Shown here in pieces: positions 36,979 to 45,033 of a stretch of 64,000 nt of DNA. The notes beneath the pieces are model-generated. The model searched no databases, was not told the DNA's origin, and saw only the letters and a program-made list of their open reading frames with translations. Where the stretch lies: the NCBI RefSeq assembly GCF_024347415.1, contig NZ_AP025477.1, forward strand, positions 1,860,001 through 1,924,000, read 5' to 3'. This DNA is from Vibrio crassostreae. Lineage in GTDB: Bacteria > Pseudomonadota > Gammaproteobacteria > Enterobacterales > Vibrionaceae. Every line of letters starts with the position of its first letter. Position 1 is the stretch's first letter. The translations under genes were made by a program, and so were the position numbers.

Positions 36979-38394
36979 TTAGATAGCCACCATAGTCGCG
37001 GCTTTCTTCATTGCTTCCTTGGTTGAACACTCAATTACGTTCGCGTTAGCAAAGCGGTGAGCGTCTTTCACTTGAATATCGTGAGCCAAGATAACCAGTC
37101 TTGCATTCGCTACATCTAGGTCAGTGATGCGGTTCTGAATACCGTTTTGACCTTGAGTTTCTACCTTGATCTTAAGGCCTGCTGCTAAGCCTGCTTTTTC
37201 CAGTGCTTTCGCTGCCATGAAGGTGTGTGCAACACCTGAAGGGCAACATGTTACTGCTACGATGTCGTACTCGCCTTCGCCTGCTACAGGTGCTGTTTGA
37301 GCTTGAACTGGCGCTGCTTCAACCATGTCATCTTCTGTTTCTACTGCGACTGGTTTCCAGAAGCCAACGATAACCGCTGTGGTTAGCGAGCCAAGTGCAA
37401 TACCTACTACGTACATTGGAATGTTACTAGATACTGGCGCAGTGATTAGGCCGCCCCAAGGTGCGTGAAGTAGAACGTCTGTCATGAAGCCAAACACACA
37501 ACCAACGATACCACCGGCAACGATTGAAGGAAGTACGCGCATTGGATCATTCGCTGCGAACGGGATAGCGCCTTCAGAGATACCGATAGAACCCATGATT
37601 GCTGCCGCTTTACCTGCTTCTTGCTCTTGTTTAGAGAACTTGTTTTTGAATAGGAAAGTCGCCAGAGCCATACCTAGAGGTGGTGTACAAATCGCGATGC
37701 CTACGCCGCCCATTAGCCAAGGTTGCGTGTCTACTTGAGTTTGAGCAAATAGGGTCGCGACTTTGTTGATAGGGCCGCCCATATCAAACGCTGTCATACC
37801 GCCAAGGATTGTGCCCAAAACCATCTTAGATGCACCAGCCATTGAAGCTAGGAACTCGTTCATTGAAGACATGAACAGTTTGATTGGCTCGCCGATGCCC
37901 CACAGTACGATGCCGGCAGAGATTAACGTACCTAGAAGCGGGTAGATGAAGTAAGCACCCAGCGCCGTCATGTTTGCAGAAAGCGGGATCTTCTTAAGTT
38001 GGAACACCACGCCACCGGCGATAAAGCCTGCCACGATACAACCAAGGAAGCCGCCGCCCATGTCAGCCATGATGCCAGAAGAGATCATCGCAGGAGCTAG
38101 TGCGGGTTTGTCTGCAATTGAGTAACCAATAAAGCCGCCAAGAATGATTGGGAAAAGAACAAGGCCCTTGATACCGATATTAGAGATGTCTGCCAGCAAA
38201 CCTTCTGCTGGTACTGCACCTTTTCCTGATGCCATTACTGCTAAGGCCAATAGAACACCGCCAGCTACGATGAAAGGCAGCATGTGTGAGGTTCCGAAAA
38301 GCAGGTGGCCTTTCATGGTACTAAGGATTTTTTTAAAGTCGCTACTACTGTTTTTATTATTGGTATTCGTAGCTTGAGTTGTTAGGGTGCTCAT
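36979..38394 (-). CDS. Fructose/mannose-family PTS permease, EIICB
   Basis: A 471-residue inner-membrane permease with EIIC first (about 20-345) and EIIB last (about 375-471). EIIC signatures include HMLPFIVAGGVLLALAVMAS, MTAFDMGGPINKVATLF and SEGAIPFAANDP. EIIB has CCPSGVAHTFMAAKALEKAG with the phosphorylated Cys and the ETQGQNGIQNRIT loop. EIIA is a separate gene immediately upstream (38408), 13 bases apart. Its sequence is close to the EIIABC at 45 kb, suggesting duplication. The sugar is probably fructose or mannose-like and is not defined by sequence. Confidence 0.9.
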   Translation of the reverse strand: MSTLTTQATNTNNKNSSSDFKKILSTMKGHLLFGTSHMLPFIVAGGVLLALAVMASGKGAVPAEGLLADISNIGIKGLVLFPIILGGFIGYSIADKPALAPAMISSGIMADMGGGFLGCIVAGFIAGGVVFQLKKIPLSANMTALGAYFIYPLLGTLISAGIVLWGIGEPIKLFMSSMNEFLASMAGASKMVLGTILGGMTAFDMGGPINKVATLFAQTQVDTQPWLMGGVGIAICTPPLGMALATFLFKNKFSKQEQEAGKAAAIMGSIGISEGAIPFAANDPMRVLPSIVAGGIVGCVFGFMTDVLLHAPWGGLITAPVSSNIPMYVVGIALGSLTTAVIVGFWKPVAVETEDDMVEAAPVQAQTAPVAGEGEYDIVAVTCCPSGVAHTFMAAKALEKAGLAAGLKIKVETQGQNGIQNRITDLDVANARLVILAHDIQVKDAHRFANANVIECSTKEAMKKAATMVAI

Positions 38395-38407
38395 AATTTT
38401 CTACGCC

Positions 38408-38848
38408 TTATGAATTAATTAAAATATTAAGGATCTGTTGTTCGTCTTTTGCGTTATGGATATCTTGAATAAATTCATCGCTGAATTTTCCAAATAGTTC
38501 TTGTAGTACATAAATATGATGGTCAGCACCGTTATCCGGAGAGGCAATCATAAAAAATACGGTTGGATTGATGCCGTCTTCATCGCCATACTCGATACCT
38601 TGACGCTTAACACCGACAGCAATGGCAGGCTCAGTTACAGCCTTGCTTTTTGAGTGTGGGTAAGCGATGCCGTCCATTGAGGTGATGCTTTGAGATTCAC
38701 GAATTTCAATGTCTGCCAAGAAGGCTTCTTTACTGCTGATTCGGTTGTTCTCAAATAACATGCTTGCCAATTCTACAAACAGTTCTTTTTTATTATTCGC
38801 TTTAAGGTTGTTATTAATTAAGTTGACGTTAGTTAGCTGTGTGATCAT
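38408..38848 (-). CDS. Fructose-family PTS EIIA protein
   Basis: A 146-residue cytosolic EIIA. The active-site His is in DGIAYPHSKSKAVTEPA (near residue 64); ASPDNGADHHIYVLQELFG is the usual second conserved block. It transfers phosphate from HPr to the EIICB encoded 13 bases downstream. Domain boundaries match the EIIA halves of the two EIIA-containing fusions in this region. Confidence 0.92.
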   Translation of the reverse strand: MITQLTNVNLINNNLKANNKKELFVELASMLFENNRISSKEAFLADIEIRESQSITSMDGIAYPHSKSKAVTEPAIAVGVKRQGIEYGDEDGINPTVFFMIASPDNGADHHIYVLQELFGKFSDEFIQDIHNAKDEQQILNILINS

Positions 38849-38960
38849 TTATTAACTCATTCACTCTTGAAGTTCTTGAATTAAAATTAATGGATTAACC
38901 CGATTCGCGAAATAGCAAATAAAAGCCCTTCACTGTACATTTGTATCCAGCAAAATTAAG

Positions 38961-38999
38961 TGTGATTTGCATCATTCATCCAGTGTGAGATGGGTCATA
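38961..38999 (-). promoter_or_regulatory. Two CRP-like half-conserved sites upstream of the EIIA-EIICB operon
   Basis: TGTGATTTGCATCATT (38961-38976) and TGTGAGATGGGTCATA (38984-38999) both have TGTGA-N6-TCA. They are 113-151 bases before the EIIA start, plausible for catabolite control; each second half is incomplete. Confidence 0.4.
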
Positions 39000-39057
39000 T
39001 TTGATGGCGTTTTGGATTAGGTTTTTGACACGCTAATAGCCTTCGTCACAAACAAAA

Positions 39058-39079
39058 ATGCCCCGCAAAAGCAGGGCAT
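39058..39079 (-). terminator. Terminator after manA
   Basis: ATGCCCCGC and GCAGGGCAT form a stem (one mismatch) with a 4-base loop. On the minus strand a TTTTTG tail follows. Confidence 0.85.
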
Positions 39080-39107
39080 GAACAGTGTGTACTGAGTTCT
39101 GAGGGAG

Positions 39108-40325
39108 TTAGCTGTAAGCGCGCGCTACGCGTCCAGCGCAATCCAGTTTGTAACTCTCAGCATAAGCCGGAACGAATACCGACTGGCCTTTCTCTATCAC
39201 GCAGGTTTCACCACATTGATGAGTGAGCACCATAGACTCGTCGAGCGGCAATAGGATCTCGGCACCTTCGGTCGTGATCTGGCGTTGATGCGAATTTTGC
39301 ACGATAGAGAACTTAAAATCCTCGACAGGGATTTGGTATTCCATCACATCACCTTGCTCAATCGGGCTGAGCAATAATCTATCCGCGGGCTTTTCGTTAA
39401 ATCGTGTACAAGAAACCAGTTCATTCACGTCCATGTACTTAGGCGTTAACCCAGCACGCAGCACATTGTCTGAGTTCGCCATGATCTCTAAGCCTGTGCC
39501 CTTGATGTAAGCGTGAGGGGTTTCAGCATCCAGATACATGGCTTGCCCCGGTTTTAGGGTAATCACGTTCAATAGCAGCGGAGCGAACAAGCCGACATCA
39601 CCTGGGTATTGAGCTTCAAGCTCTGAAATCAATTGGAATACACGTTTATCTGAAAGCTTAGCCTTCATCAGCAGCATGGTTAACGCCATGCCTTTTTGCT
39701 CGCCTTCCAGAGACAGCAAGCTTGCAAAGAAGCTGGCTAATCCATTGGGAGTTTGGTCGCCCGCGAGATCGTTCACCATCGAATGCAACTCTGGAATATC
39801 AAGGTAATGGAAGTGCTCAAGGATCTCGCTGATTGATCTAAAACCATTCATCGCCGTGTAGTCGGTTAAGGCATACACCAGTTCTGGCTTGTGATTGGCA
39901 TCCTTGTAGTTACGGTTGCCCGCTGTCATCGGAATACCTTGCTGTTCTTCTAGTGCATATCCAGATTCCGCTTGTTGTTTGTTTGGGTGCACTTGAACAG
40001 ACAGTGCTTTCTCCGCCGCTAAGACTTTGAAAAGGTAAGGCAGTTCGCCAAAGCGATTTGCCACTTTCTCGCTTAAAAACAGGTTCAGGTTCTTAGAAAT
40101 AAGGTTCGCCAACGTGGTCTGTTGCCCGTTGTCGTTCACCATTGAGCAACCATTCGGGTGAGCGCCCATCCAGATCTCTGCTTGTGGCTCACCTGACTGG
40201 TTATCAATACCAAACAGTTGGCTAAACGAAGAAGGACTCCCCCATGCGTAGTTTTGAATGACGTTGGTCATAGGGTAGAAAAAGCGTTGTACGAACGAGT
40301 CGTTCGCTAAAGAAAAATCAGACAT
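39108..40325 (-). CDS. manA: Mannose-6-phosphate isomerase, type I
   Basis: A 405-residue zinc enzyme that interconverts mannose-6-phosphate and fructose-6-phosphate. Visible signatures are QNYAWGSPSSFSQLFG near the start, the zinc-ligand block LSVQVHPNKQQAESG, KPELVYAL and the terminal cupin with YLDAETPHAYIKGTG. The start at 40325 follows GGTGA; the open frame extends 90 bases further without family similarity. It lies downstream of an EIIABC permease on the same strand (110 bases), so it directs the imported sugar phosphate into glycolysis. This arrangement resembles the ManP-ManA locus described in Vibrio cholerae (VC1826-VC1827). Confidence 0.93.
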   Translation of the reverse strand: MSDFSLANDSFVQRFFYPMTNVIQNYAWGSPSSFSQLFGIDNQSGEPQAEIWMGAHPNGCSMVNDNGQQTTLANLISKNLNLFLSEKVANRFGELPYLFKVLAAEKALSVQVHPNKQQAESGYALEEQQGIPMTAGNRNYKDANHKPELVYALTDYTAMNGFRSISEILEHFHYLDIPELHSMVNDLAGDQTPNGLASFFASLLSLEGEQKGMALTMLLMKAKLSDKRVFQLISELEAQYPGDVGLFAPLLLNVITLKPGQAMYLDAETPHAYIKGTGLEIMANSDNVLRAGLTPKYMDVNELVSCTRFNEKPADRLLLSPIEQGDVMEYQIPVEDFKFSIVQNSHQRQITTEGAEILLPLDESMVLTHQCGETCVIEKGQSVFVPAYAESYKLDCAGRVARAYS

Positions 40326-40435
40326 CGAAATCACCATGAAGGGAAACATGGCTTGAGCTCTATTCGTTCCTAAAAAACTATTAGCTACTAAAAACAGTAG
40401 GGTAGAGGGGCTCAAGCCATTGTAGTTGAAATGGC

Positions 40436-42340
40436 TTAAGCCGCTGCTGCTGTTAGCTTAGCTTTGCGTAGATTTTTAAGCGCGATACAAGTAACCGCAG
40501 TTACGCCCGCACCTGATGCCATGCACAGAAGCGCGAGCATTGGGTAGTTCATTGCGCCTAGTAGAGCGACAACTGGGCCACCGTGAGCAACGCTGTTGGT
40601 GATACCAAATGAGAACGCCATAACCGCGGCCGTCATTGAACCAAGTACGTTGGCAGGGATAACCGACATCGGGTCCTGAGCCGCGAAAGGAATCGCACCT
40701 TCAGAGATACCCACCAAGCCCATCGCGCCTGCTGCTTTACCTGCTTCAATTTCAGAAGATTCGAACAGGTCGAACTTACGGCCAAGTCTGGTTGCGATAG
40801 CCATACCGAGTGGAGCCACAGGGATTGCACACGCCATTGCACCCATGAACTGAGTTTGACCGCTGGCAATCATGCCGACCGAGAATAGGAACGCCACCTT
40901 GTTGAATGGACCGCCCATATCAAAGCCAGCCATGCCACCAAGGACAATACCAAGCAGAACCACGTTGCCTGCGCTCATGCTAGTAAGTAGGGCAGTAAGA
41001 GCATCCATTAGTCCCGCGATAGGCGCGCCAATTACGAAGATGAACAGACCCGCGATGAATAGAGAGCCAGTGATCGGAGCGATCATGATAGGCACAAGTG
41101 GTTGAAGGAACTTGTGGTAGTTAAACGAAGTAATCCATTTAACGAAGTAGCCCACTAATAGACCGGCGATGATTGCGCCAATGAAGCCTGTACCTGCGTC
41201 AGCGCCGTAGAAAGAGCCGTTGTTGGCAATCCAGCCGCCAATCAAGCCAGGGGTTAGAGCAGGGCGGTCAGCAATCGCGTAAGCAATGTAGCCAGCCAAG
41301 ATTGGGATCATTAGAGTGAAGGCAACCACGCCCACCTCTAGGATTTGGTTCCACATGCTGCCAGCAGGAATTGCCATGCCAGATTCACTCGGCTCACCAC
41401 CAATGGCTAGTGCTAGGGCAATCAAAAGACCGCCAGTCACCACGAATGGGATCATGTGAGATACGCCATTCATCAAGTAACGGTAAAGGTCTGAACGTGC
41501 TTGCGAGGCTTTCTCAGCAACAGATTGATTGGTAGGTGCTTGTTCAGCTTGGTAACTCGGTGCATTGAGAGCTTGCTTAATCAAGCCTTGCGCGTCTTTG
41601 ATTGGTGCTTTTACGTTGGTGCTGATAACGCGTTTTCCGGAAAAGCGAGCCATGTCTACTTGCTTGTCACAAGCCACGACAATCGCGTCTGCACGTTCGA
41701 TTTCTTCTTGAGTCGGGCTGTTTTTAACGCCGATAGAGCCGTTAGTTTCGACCTTCACATCGTAGCCAAGAGCCGCCGCGCCTTTCTCTAGCGCTTCAGC
41801 TGCCAAATAAGTGTGTGCAACGCCTGCTGGGCAGCCTGTCACACCAATGATGAAGCCTTGTTTCTCAACGTTGGTTTCCGCTTCCGAAGGCTCAGGTTTG
41901 CTAAGCAGTAGTTCTAATGCTTCTTGTTCAGATTGAGCATTCATGAAGCTTTCGATAAAGCCTTCTTCAATCAGTTTTGAAGAAAGCTCTGCCAGTACTT
42001 CGATGTGATGATTATCGCCACCATCGGGAGAGGCAATCATAAAGAACAGTTTTGATGGCTGACCGTCATCCGCGCCGTACTCGATACCCTGTTGATGGAC
42101 ACCGATAACAACCGCAGGTTTGATGACCGCAGCACTTTTCGCGTGTGGCAGAGCAATACCTTCTTCAAATCCGGTATTACCTTGTTCTTCACGAGCCTTA
42201 ATGTCGGCAAGAAACTGTGCTTTGTCTGAAATTCTGCCTTGTGCATAAAGCACGTCTATCAGCTCTTTGAATACTTCTTCTTTTGAATCAGCGCTAAGCG
42301 AAAGCTTAATCAAATCTTGATTGATCAATGTTGTGATCAT
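40436..42340 (-). CDS. Mannose/fructose PTS permease, EIIABC
   Basis: A 634-residue fusion in the order EIIA (1-150, active His in EGIALPHAKSA), EIIB (160-260, Cys in VTGCPAGVAHTYLAAEALEK) and EIIC (285-634, HMIPFVVTGGLLIALALAIG, GGMAGFDMGGPFNKVAFLF, SEGAIPFAAQDP). The A-B-C order differs from the A-C-B order of the permease at 45 kb. Followed by manA and divergent from an AraC regulator, it matches the mannose permease locus of V. cholerae by arrangement, so mannose is the best guess for the substrate. A CRP-like site lies upstream. Confidence 0.9.
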   Translation of the reverse strand: MITTLINQDLIKLSLSADSKEEVFKELIDVLYAQGRISDKAQFLADIKAREEQGNTGFEEGIALPHAKSAAVIKPAVVIGVHQQGIEYGADDGQPSKLFFMIASPDGGDNHHIEVLAELSSKLIEEGFIESFMNAQSEQEALELLLSKPEPSEAETNVEKQGFIIGVTGCPAGVAHTYLAAEALEKGAAALGYDVKVETNGSIGVKNSPTQEEIERADAIVVACDKQVDMARFSGKRVISTNVKAPIKDAQGLIKQALNAPSYQAEQAPTNQSVAEKASQARSDLYRYLMNGVSHMIPFVVTGGLLIALALAIGGEPSESGMAIPAGSMWNQILEVGVVAFTLMIPILAGYIAYAIADRPALTPGLIGGWIANNGSFYGADAGTGFIGAIIAGLLVGYFVKWITSFNYHKFLQPLVPIMIAPITGSLFIAGLFIFVIGAPIAGLMDALTALLTSMSAGNVVLLGIVLGGMAGFDMGGPFNKVAFLFSVGMIASGQTQFMGAMACAIPVAPLGMAIATRLGRKFDLFESSEIEAGKAAGAMGLVGISEGAIPFAAQDPMSVIPANVLGSMTAAVMAFSFGITNSVAHGGPVVALLGAMNYPMLALLCMASGAGVTAVTCIALKNLRKAKLTAAAA

Positions 42341-42718
42341 AATGAACCCCTACTTGTTTTTATTTTGTTAGAGGTATTCTGGAATCTACGGCTTGCCTTC
42401 TGTAGTGAAGAAAAAACGCATTTACTGGATGATTGTTGCGTTATAAGTGGAGTGTGATTTTGATCGTTTAGTGGCGCGTTTTTCGGCCTCTATTGACATA
42501 GGTTGAGCTTGCTTGAGGCTTTTATTTGCAAGGGGTTCGGCGTGTAGAGTTATCGAAGGAACAATGTGCTATATCAGGTTTTTGACTGGAGATTTATTTC
42601 CACTACTGGATTTTTGTAACCTAGATCTCAAATTGTGATTTTGCTCAATAGCGCTATGTTTCACTAAGGAGTATATCTATTCCCGTAGCGTTATTGCTGC
42701 TTTTAAGAGTTCGAATAA
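42341..42718. other. Divergent promoter region of the mannose permease and AraC genes
   Basis: 378 bases without ORFs. Two CRP-like sites are seen, TGTGATTTTGATCGTT (42453-42468) and TGTGATTTTGCTCAAT (42634-42649), which share TGTGATTTTG. Binding sites for the AraC protein were not resolved. Confidence 0.45.
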
Positions 42719-43558
42719 ATGATATTTCATGACCTAATCTCGTCGGTATTAAATGAGCGAGAACCATTTCATAACATCTGGTTTGCGGGGGATTTTCACA
42801 CGCCTTCAGCATGCAGTTATCAGGTGAACTTTCCACGCTTAGAGCTGGTGCTCGACGGAGAGTATGTCAATGAGATGGAGAGTCATGATCGTAAGATCAC
42901 CAACGTTGTCGCGAAAGCGGGCGATGCGATTTTTATCCCACCGAACTGCTGGAACAAACCCAACTGGGATACTGACTGCTCGGTGTTGAGCATGCTATTT
43001 GGTCGTCGTCAGCTTGGTTTAAGTTTGGTGAGTAAGCGCAAAGGCGAGGAGAGTTTTTACGATATCCAAAAGCACAGTATTCAGACTCGTTCTGGGTTTG
43101 CGATTGATAATATCTTGGAGGCGCTTAGCTCGCTAGCGAGGGAGAGTAACAAGCAGCCGATGGATGAGTTATTGCTGCAAGCTCTACTGCAATACAGTAA
43201 AACCATGCTGGAAGCGCCCGTAGAAAAATCTCATAGCCGAGTACAGGATGTGTATCAGGGGATTTGTATCTACATTCAAGAGAACTTCCACCGCCAAATC
43301 ACGCGAGACAGCATTGCCTCGCGCTTTAGTATTTCATCCAATCACTTGTCGCGAATGTTCCGTCAACAAGGCCACATGACGCTGGCAGAATACATCACCC
43401 GTGTTCGGGTCGATCGCGCTAAGTTTATGCTTAAGAAGTACAACTTCAAGCTCAATGAAGTGGCACTACGTTGTGGCTTTAAGGATGTGAATTACTTCTG
43501 TCGCGTGTTTAAGAATCGCACAGGAAGAACGCCGACCGAATATCGTGGCTCTAACTAG
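42719..43558 (+). CDS. AraC-family regulator of the mannose/fructose PTS
   Basis: A 279-residue protein. An N-terminal cupin-like sensing domain includes VAKAGDAIFIPPNCWNKP. The C-terminal AraC domain has two helix-turn-helix units (ITRDSIASRFSISSNHLSRM; LNEVALRCGFKDVNYFCRVF) and the final TGRTPTEYR signature. It diverges from the EIIABC-manA genes and faces the HPr-EIIA/EIIB genes, so it probably activates the cluster, as the AraC-type ManR (VC1825) does in V. cholerae. Confidence 0.88.
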   Translation: MIFHDLISSVLNEREPFHNIWFAGDFHTPSACSYQVNFPRLELVLDGEYVNEMESHDRKITNVVAKAGDAIFIPPNCWNKPNWDTDCSVLSMLFGRRQLGLSLVSKRKGEESFYDIQKHSIQTRSGFAIDNILEALSSLARESNKQPMDELLLQALLQYSKTMLEAPVEKSHSRVQDVYQGICIYIQENFHRQITRDSIASRFSISSNHLSRMFRQQGHMTLAEYITRVRVDRAKFMLKKYNFKLNEVALRCGFKDVNYFCRVFKNRTGRTPTEYRGSN

Positions 43559-43604
43559 TTAAGCCATCTTTTTTAGTTGAGACCGTATTTTTGAGTGAGT
43601 AGCC

Positions 43605-44378
43605 TTAAAGCAGGCGAGATGATATGTACATGAGCAGAGCTTGTAGATCGACACTGCTTCGAGTCTTTTGCAGACGCTCATTAACCTGATCGTGAAGTAG
43701 GTTTCTGGTTAGATTAGTGGCCGCGACAATGTGTTCGCGTTGTGGCTTAGTTGGAAGCACTAAAGCGATAGCAACGTGCACCTCTCCAATGCGTGAAGCC
43801 CAATCAATCGGGTCGTCACTGACGATGACCGCAATCGAAAGATCTTGAGTCGATTCAAACATCACATGCGGCAAGGCGATACCCGGTGACACACACGTAG
43901 ACGAGCGTTCTTCTCGTTTAATGAATGCCAGAATTAGTTCATCTGGGTCTTCTGGATAAACAAGGTGAGCTAGGCCTTTCAAGCATTCAAATTTGGTCAG
44001 TTGAGTTTGTGCTTTGGCATGGTGCCACTTGATGTCACAGGGCGGGCATATTTGCGGCATACGCTGGATTAGATCTTTCGAGAATTCATGGTTCACTTGT
44101 GAGCCAACCATGTCGTAATGCTCAGCAATTACATCTTTGAGAACGAAACAGGCCAGCTCCGCATCAATCCCAACCGCGGTTATCTGACACAAGTCACCAC
44201 GAAGTAAACCTACTTGCAGCATCGCGACGGATTTGGATAGATCAGCGGTTCGATTTTGAGTGATGTTGATAATGCGGATGTTGCTTTTGAACTTCTTCGC
44301 TAATCGAGTAAGGGGCTGCGCGACATGTGAGTTTGCGGCAGGATCGTTAACGAAGAAGGTGATCTGATATTCGTTCAT
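43605..44378 (-). CDS. HPr-like domain fused to fructose-type EIIA
   Basis: A 257-residue cytosolic protein. Residues 1-85 align with HPr (YQITFFVND start, KSVAMLQVGLLRGDLCQITA matching the KSLFxLQTLGLTxG block), but the active-site region reads NSHVAQP rather than GLHTRP: the His is kept, the following Arg is lost and one residue is inserted. Residues 115-257 are an EIIA domain with GIALPHVMFESTQD holding the active His. This HPr-EIIA order is the reverse of FruB-type proteins. The start at 44378 sits 7 bases after the EIIB stop; a GTG at 44423 would overlap it and has a better Shine-Dalgarno, so the start is uncertain. Confidence 0.75.
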   Translation of the reverse strand: MNEYQITFFVNDPAANSHVAQPLTRLAKKFKSNIRIINITQNRTADLSKSVAMLQVGLLRGDLCQITAVGIDAELACFVLKDVIAEHYDMVGSQVNHEFSKDLIQRMPQICPPCDIKWHHAKAQTQLTKFECLKGLAHLVYPEDPDELILAFIKREERSSTCVSPGIALPHVMFESTQDLSIAVIVSDDPIDWASRIGEVHVAIALVLPTKPQREHIVAATNLTRNLLHDQVNERLQKTRSSVDLQALLMYISSRLL

Positions 44379-44385
44379 GAAAAGT

Positions 44386-44688
44386 TTAAGTTCGACAATG
44401 CTTAATAAAGACTTTATCGACACTCAACAACACCTCTTCCATGGGAATGAATAAGGTTTTAGCTGGGTCGAACCGGCTTGGTTGTTCAATATCGATATCA
44501 GATACGATTAATACTTTGTCTGCGAGAGTAATATCTTGGGCGGTCAGTAAGTTTTCAATACCCATAGCGCCTTGCGTCTCAACCTTGATTGAAACGTTGA
44601 ACTTAGGGGCTGTTTTATTTAGAGCATCAGCTGCCATATAGGTGTGCGCAATGCCTGTAGGGCACGCAGTTACCGCTACAATTCTCAT
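44386..44688 (-). CDS. Fructose-type PTS EIIB
   Basis: A 100-residue stand-alone EIIB. The phosphorylated Cys is in VTACPTGIAHTYMAADALNK (near residue 9), followed by KVETQGAMGIENLLT. It precedes the HPr-like-EIIA gene. There is no EIIC with this pair, so it must serve one of the other permeases in the region, or be regulatory. Confidence 0.9.
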   Translation of the reverse strand: MRIVAVTACPTGIAHTYMAADALNKTAPKFNVSIKVETQGAMGIENLLTAQDITLADKVLIVSDIDIEQPSRFDPAKTLFIPMEEVLLSVDKVFIKHCRT

Positions 44689-45033
44689 TATTATTCTCGG
44701 CTTATTCTCGTCCCTGTTACGTTACATAAGCTACCTTTCAGAAGCTATTTTGTAAAAGCCATCTTGCGTGGGAAATCCAGTATGGAAAGCTCGCATAGAG
44801 GAGGGGCGATATGTTTATGGGTTCTGTGGATTTTATGGATTGCCGTTTTTTATTCCAAGGTGAAAGTCACACTCTGAGTTCTTGGTTACAATAATCCAGT
44901 TAATGCACCTTTCGTCCTATATATTGAGTGCCTTCACACCGTTAATCTTTTCATCTTATTAACATCGAAATTTTTATTTAGGTCGGAAGAACCTAATTAC
45001 TTCAGTCTGAAATCAGGCGAGGCAGAATAGACC
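44689..45033. other. 345-base divergent intergenic region
   Basis: It holds promoters for the EIIB gene (minus) and the EIIACB gene (plus). No clear operator, hairpin or ORF was identified; the plus-strand gene has GAGG about 12 bases before its ATG. Confidence 0.4.
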
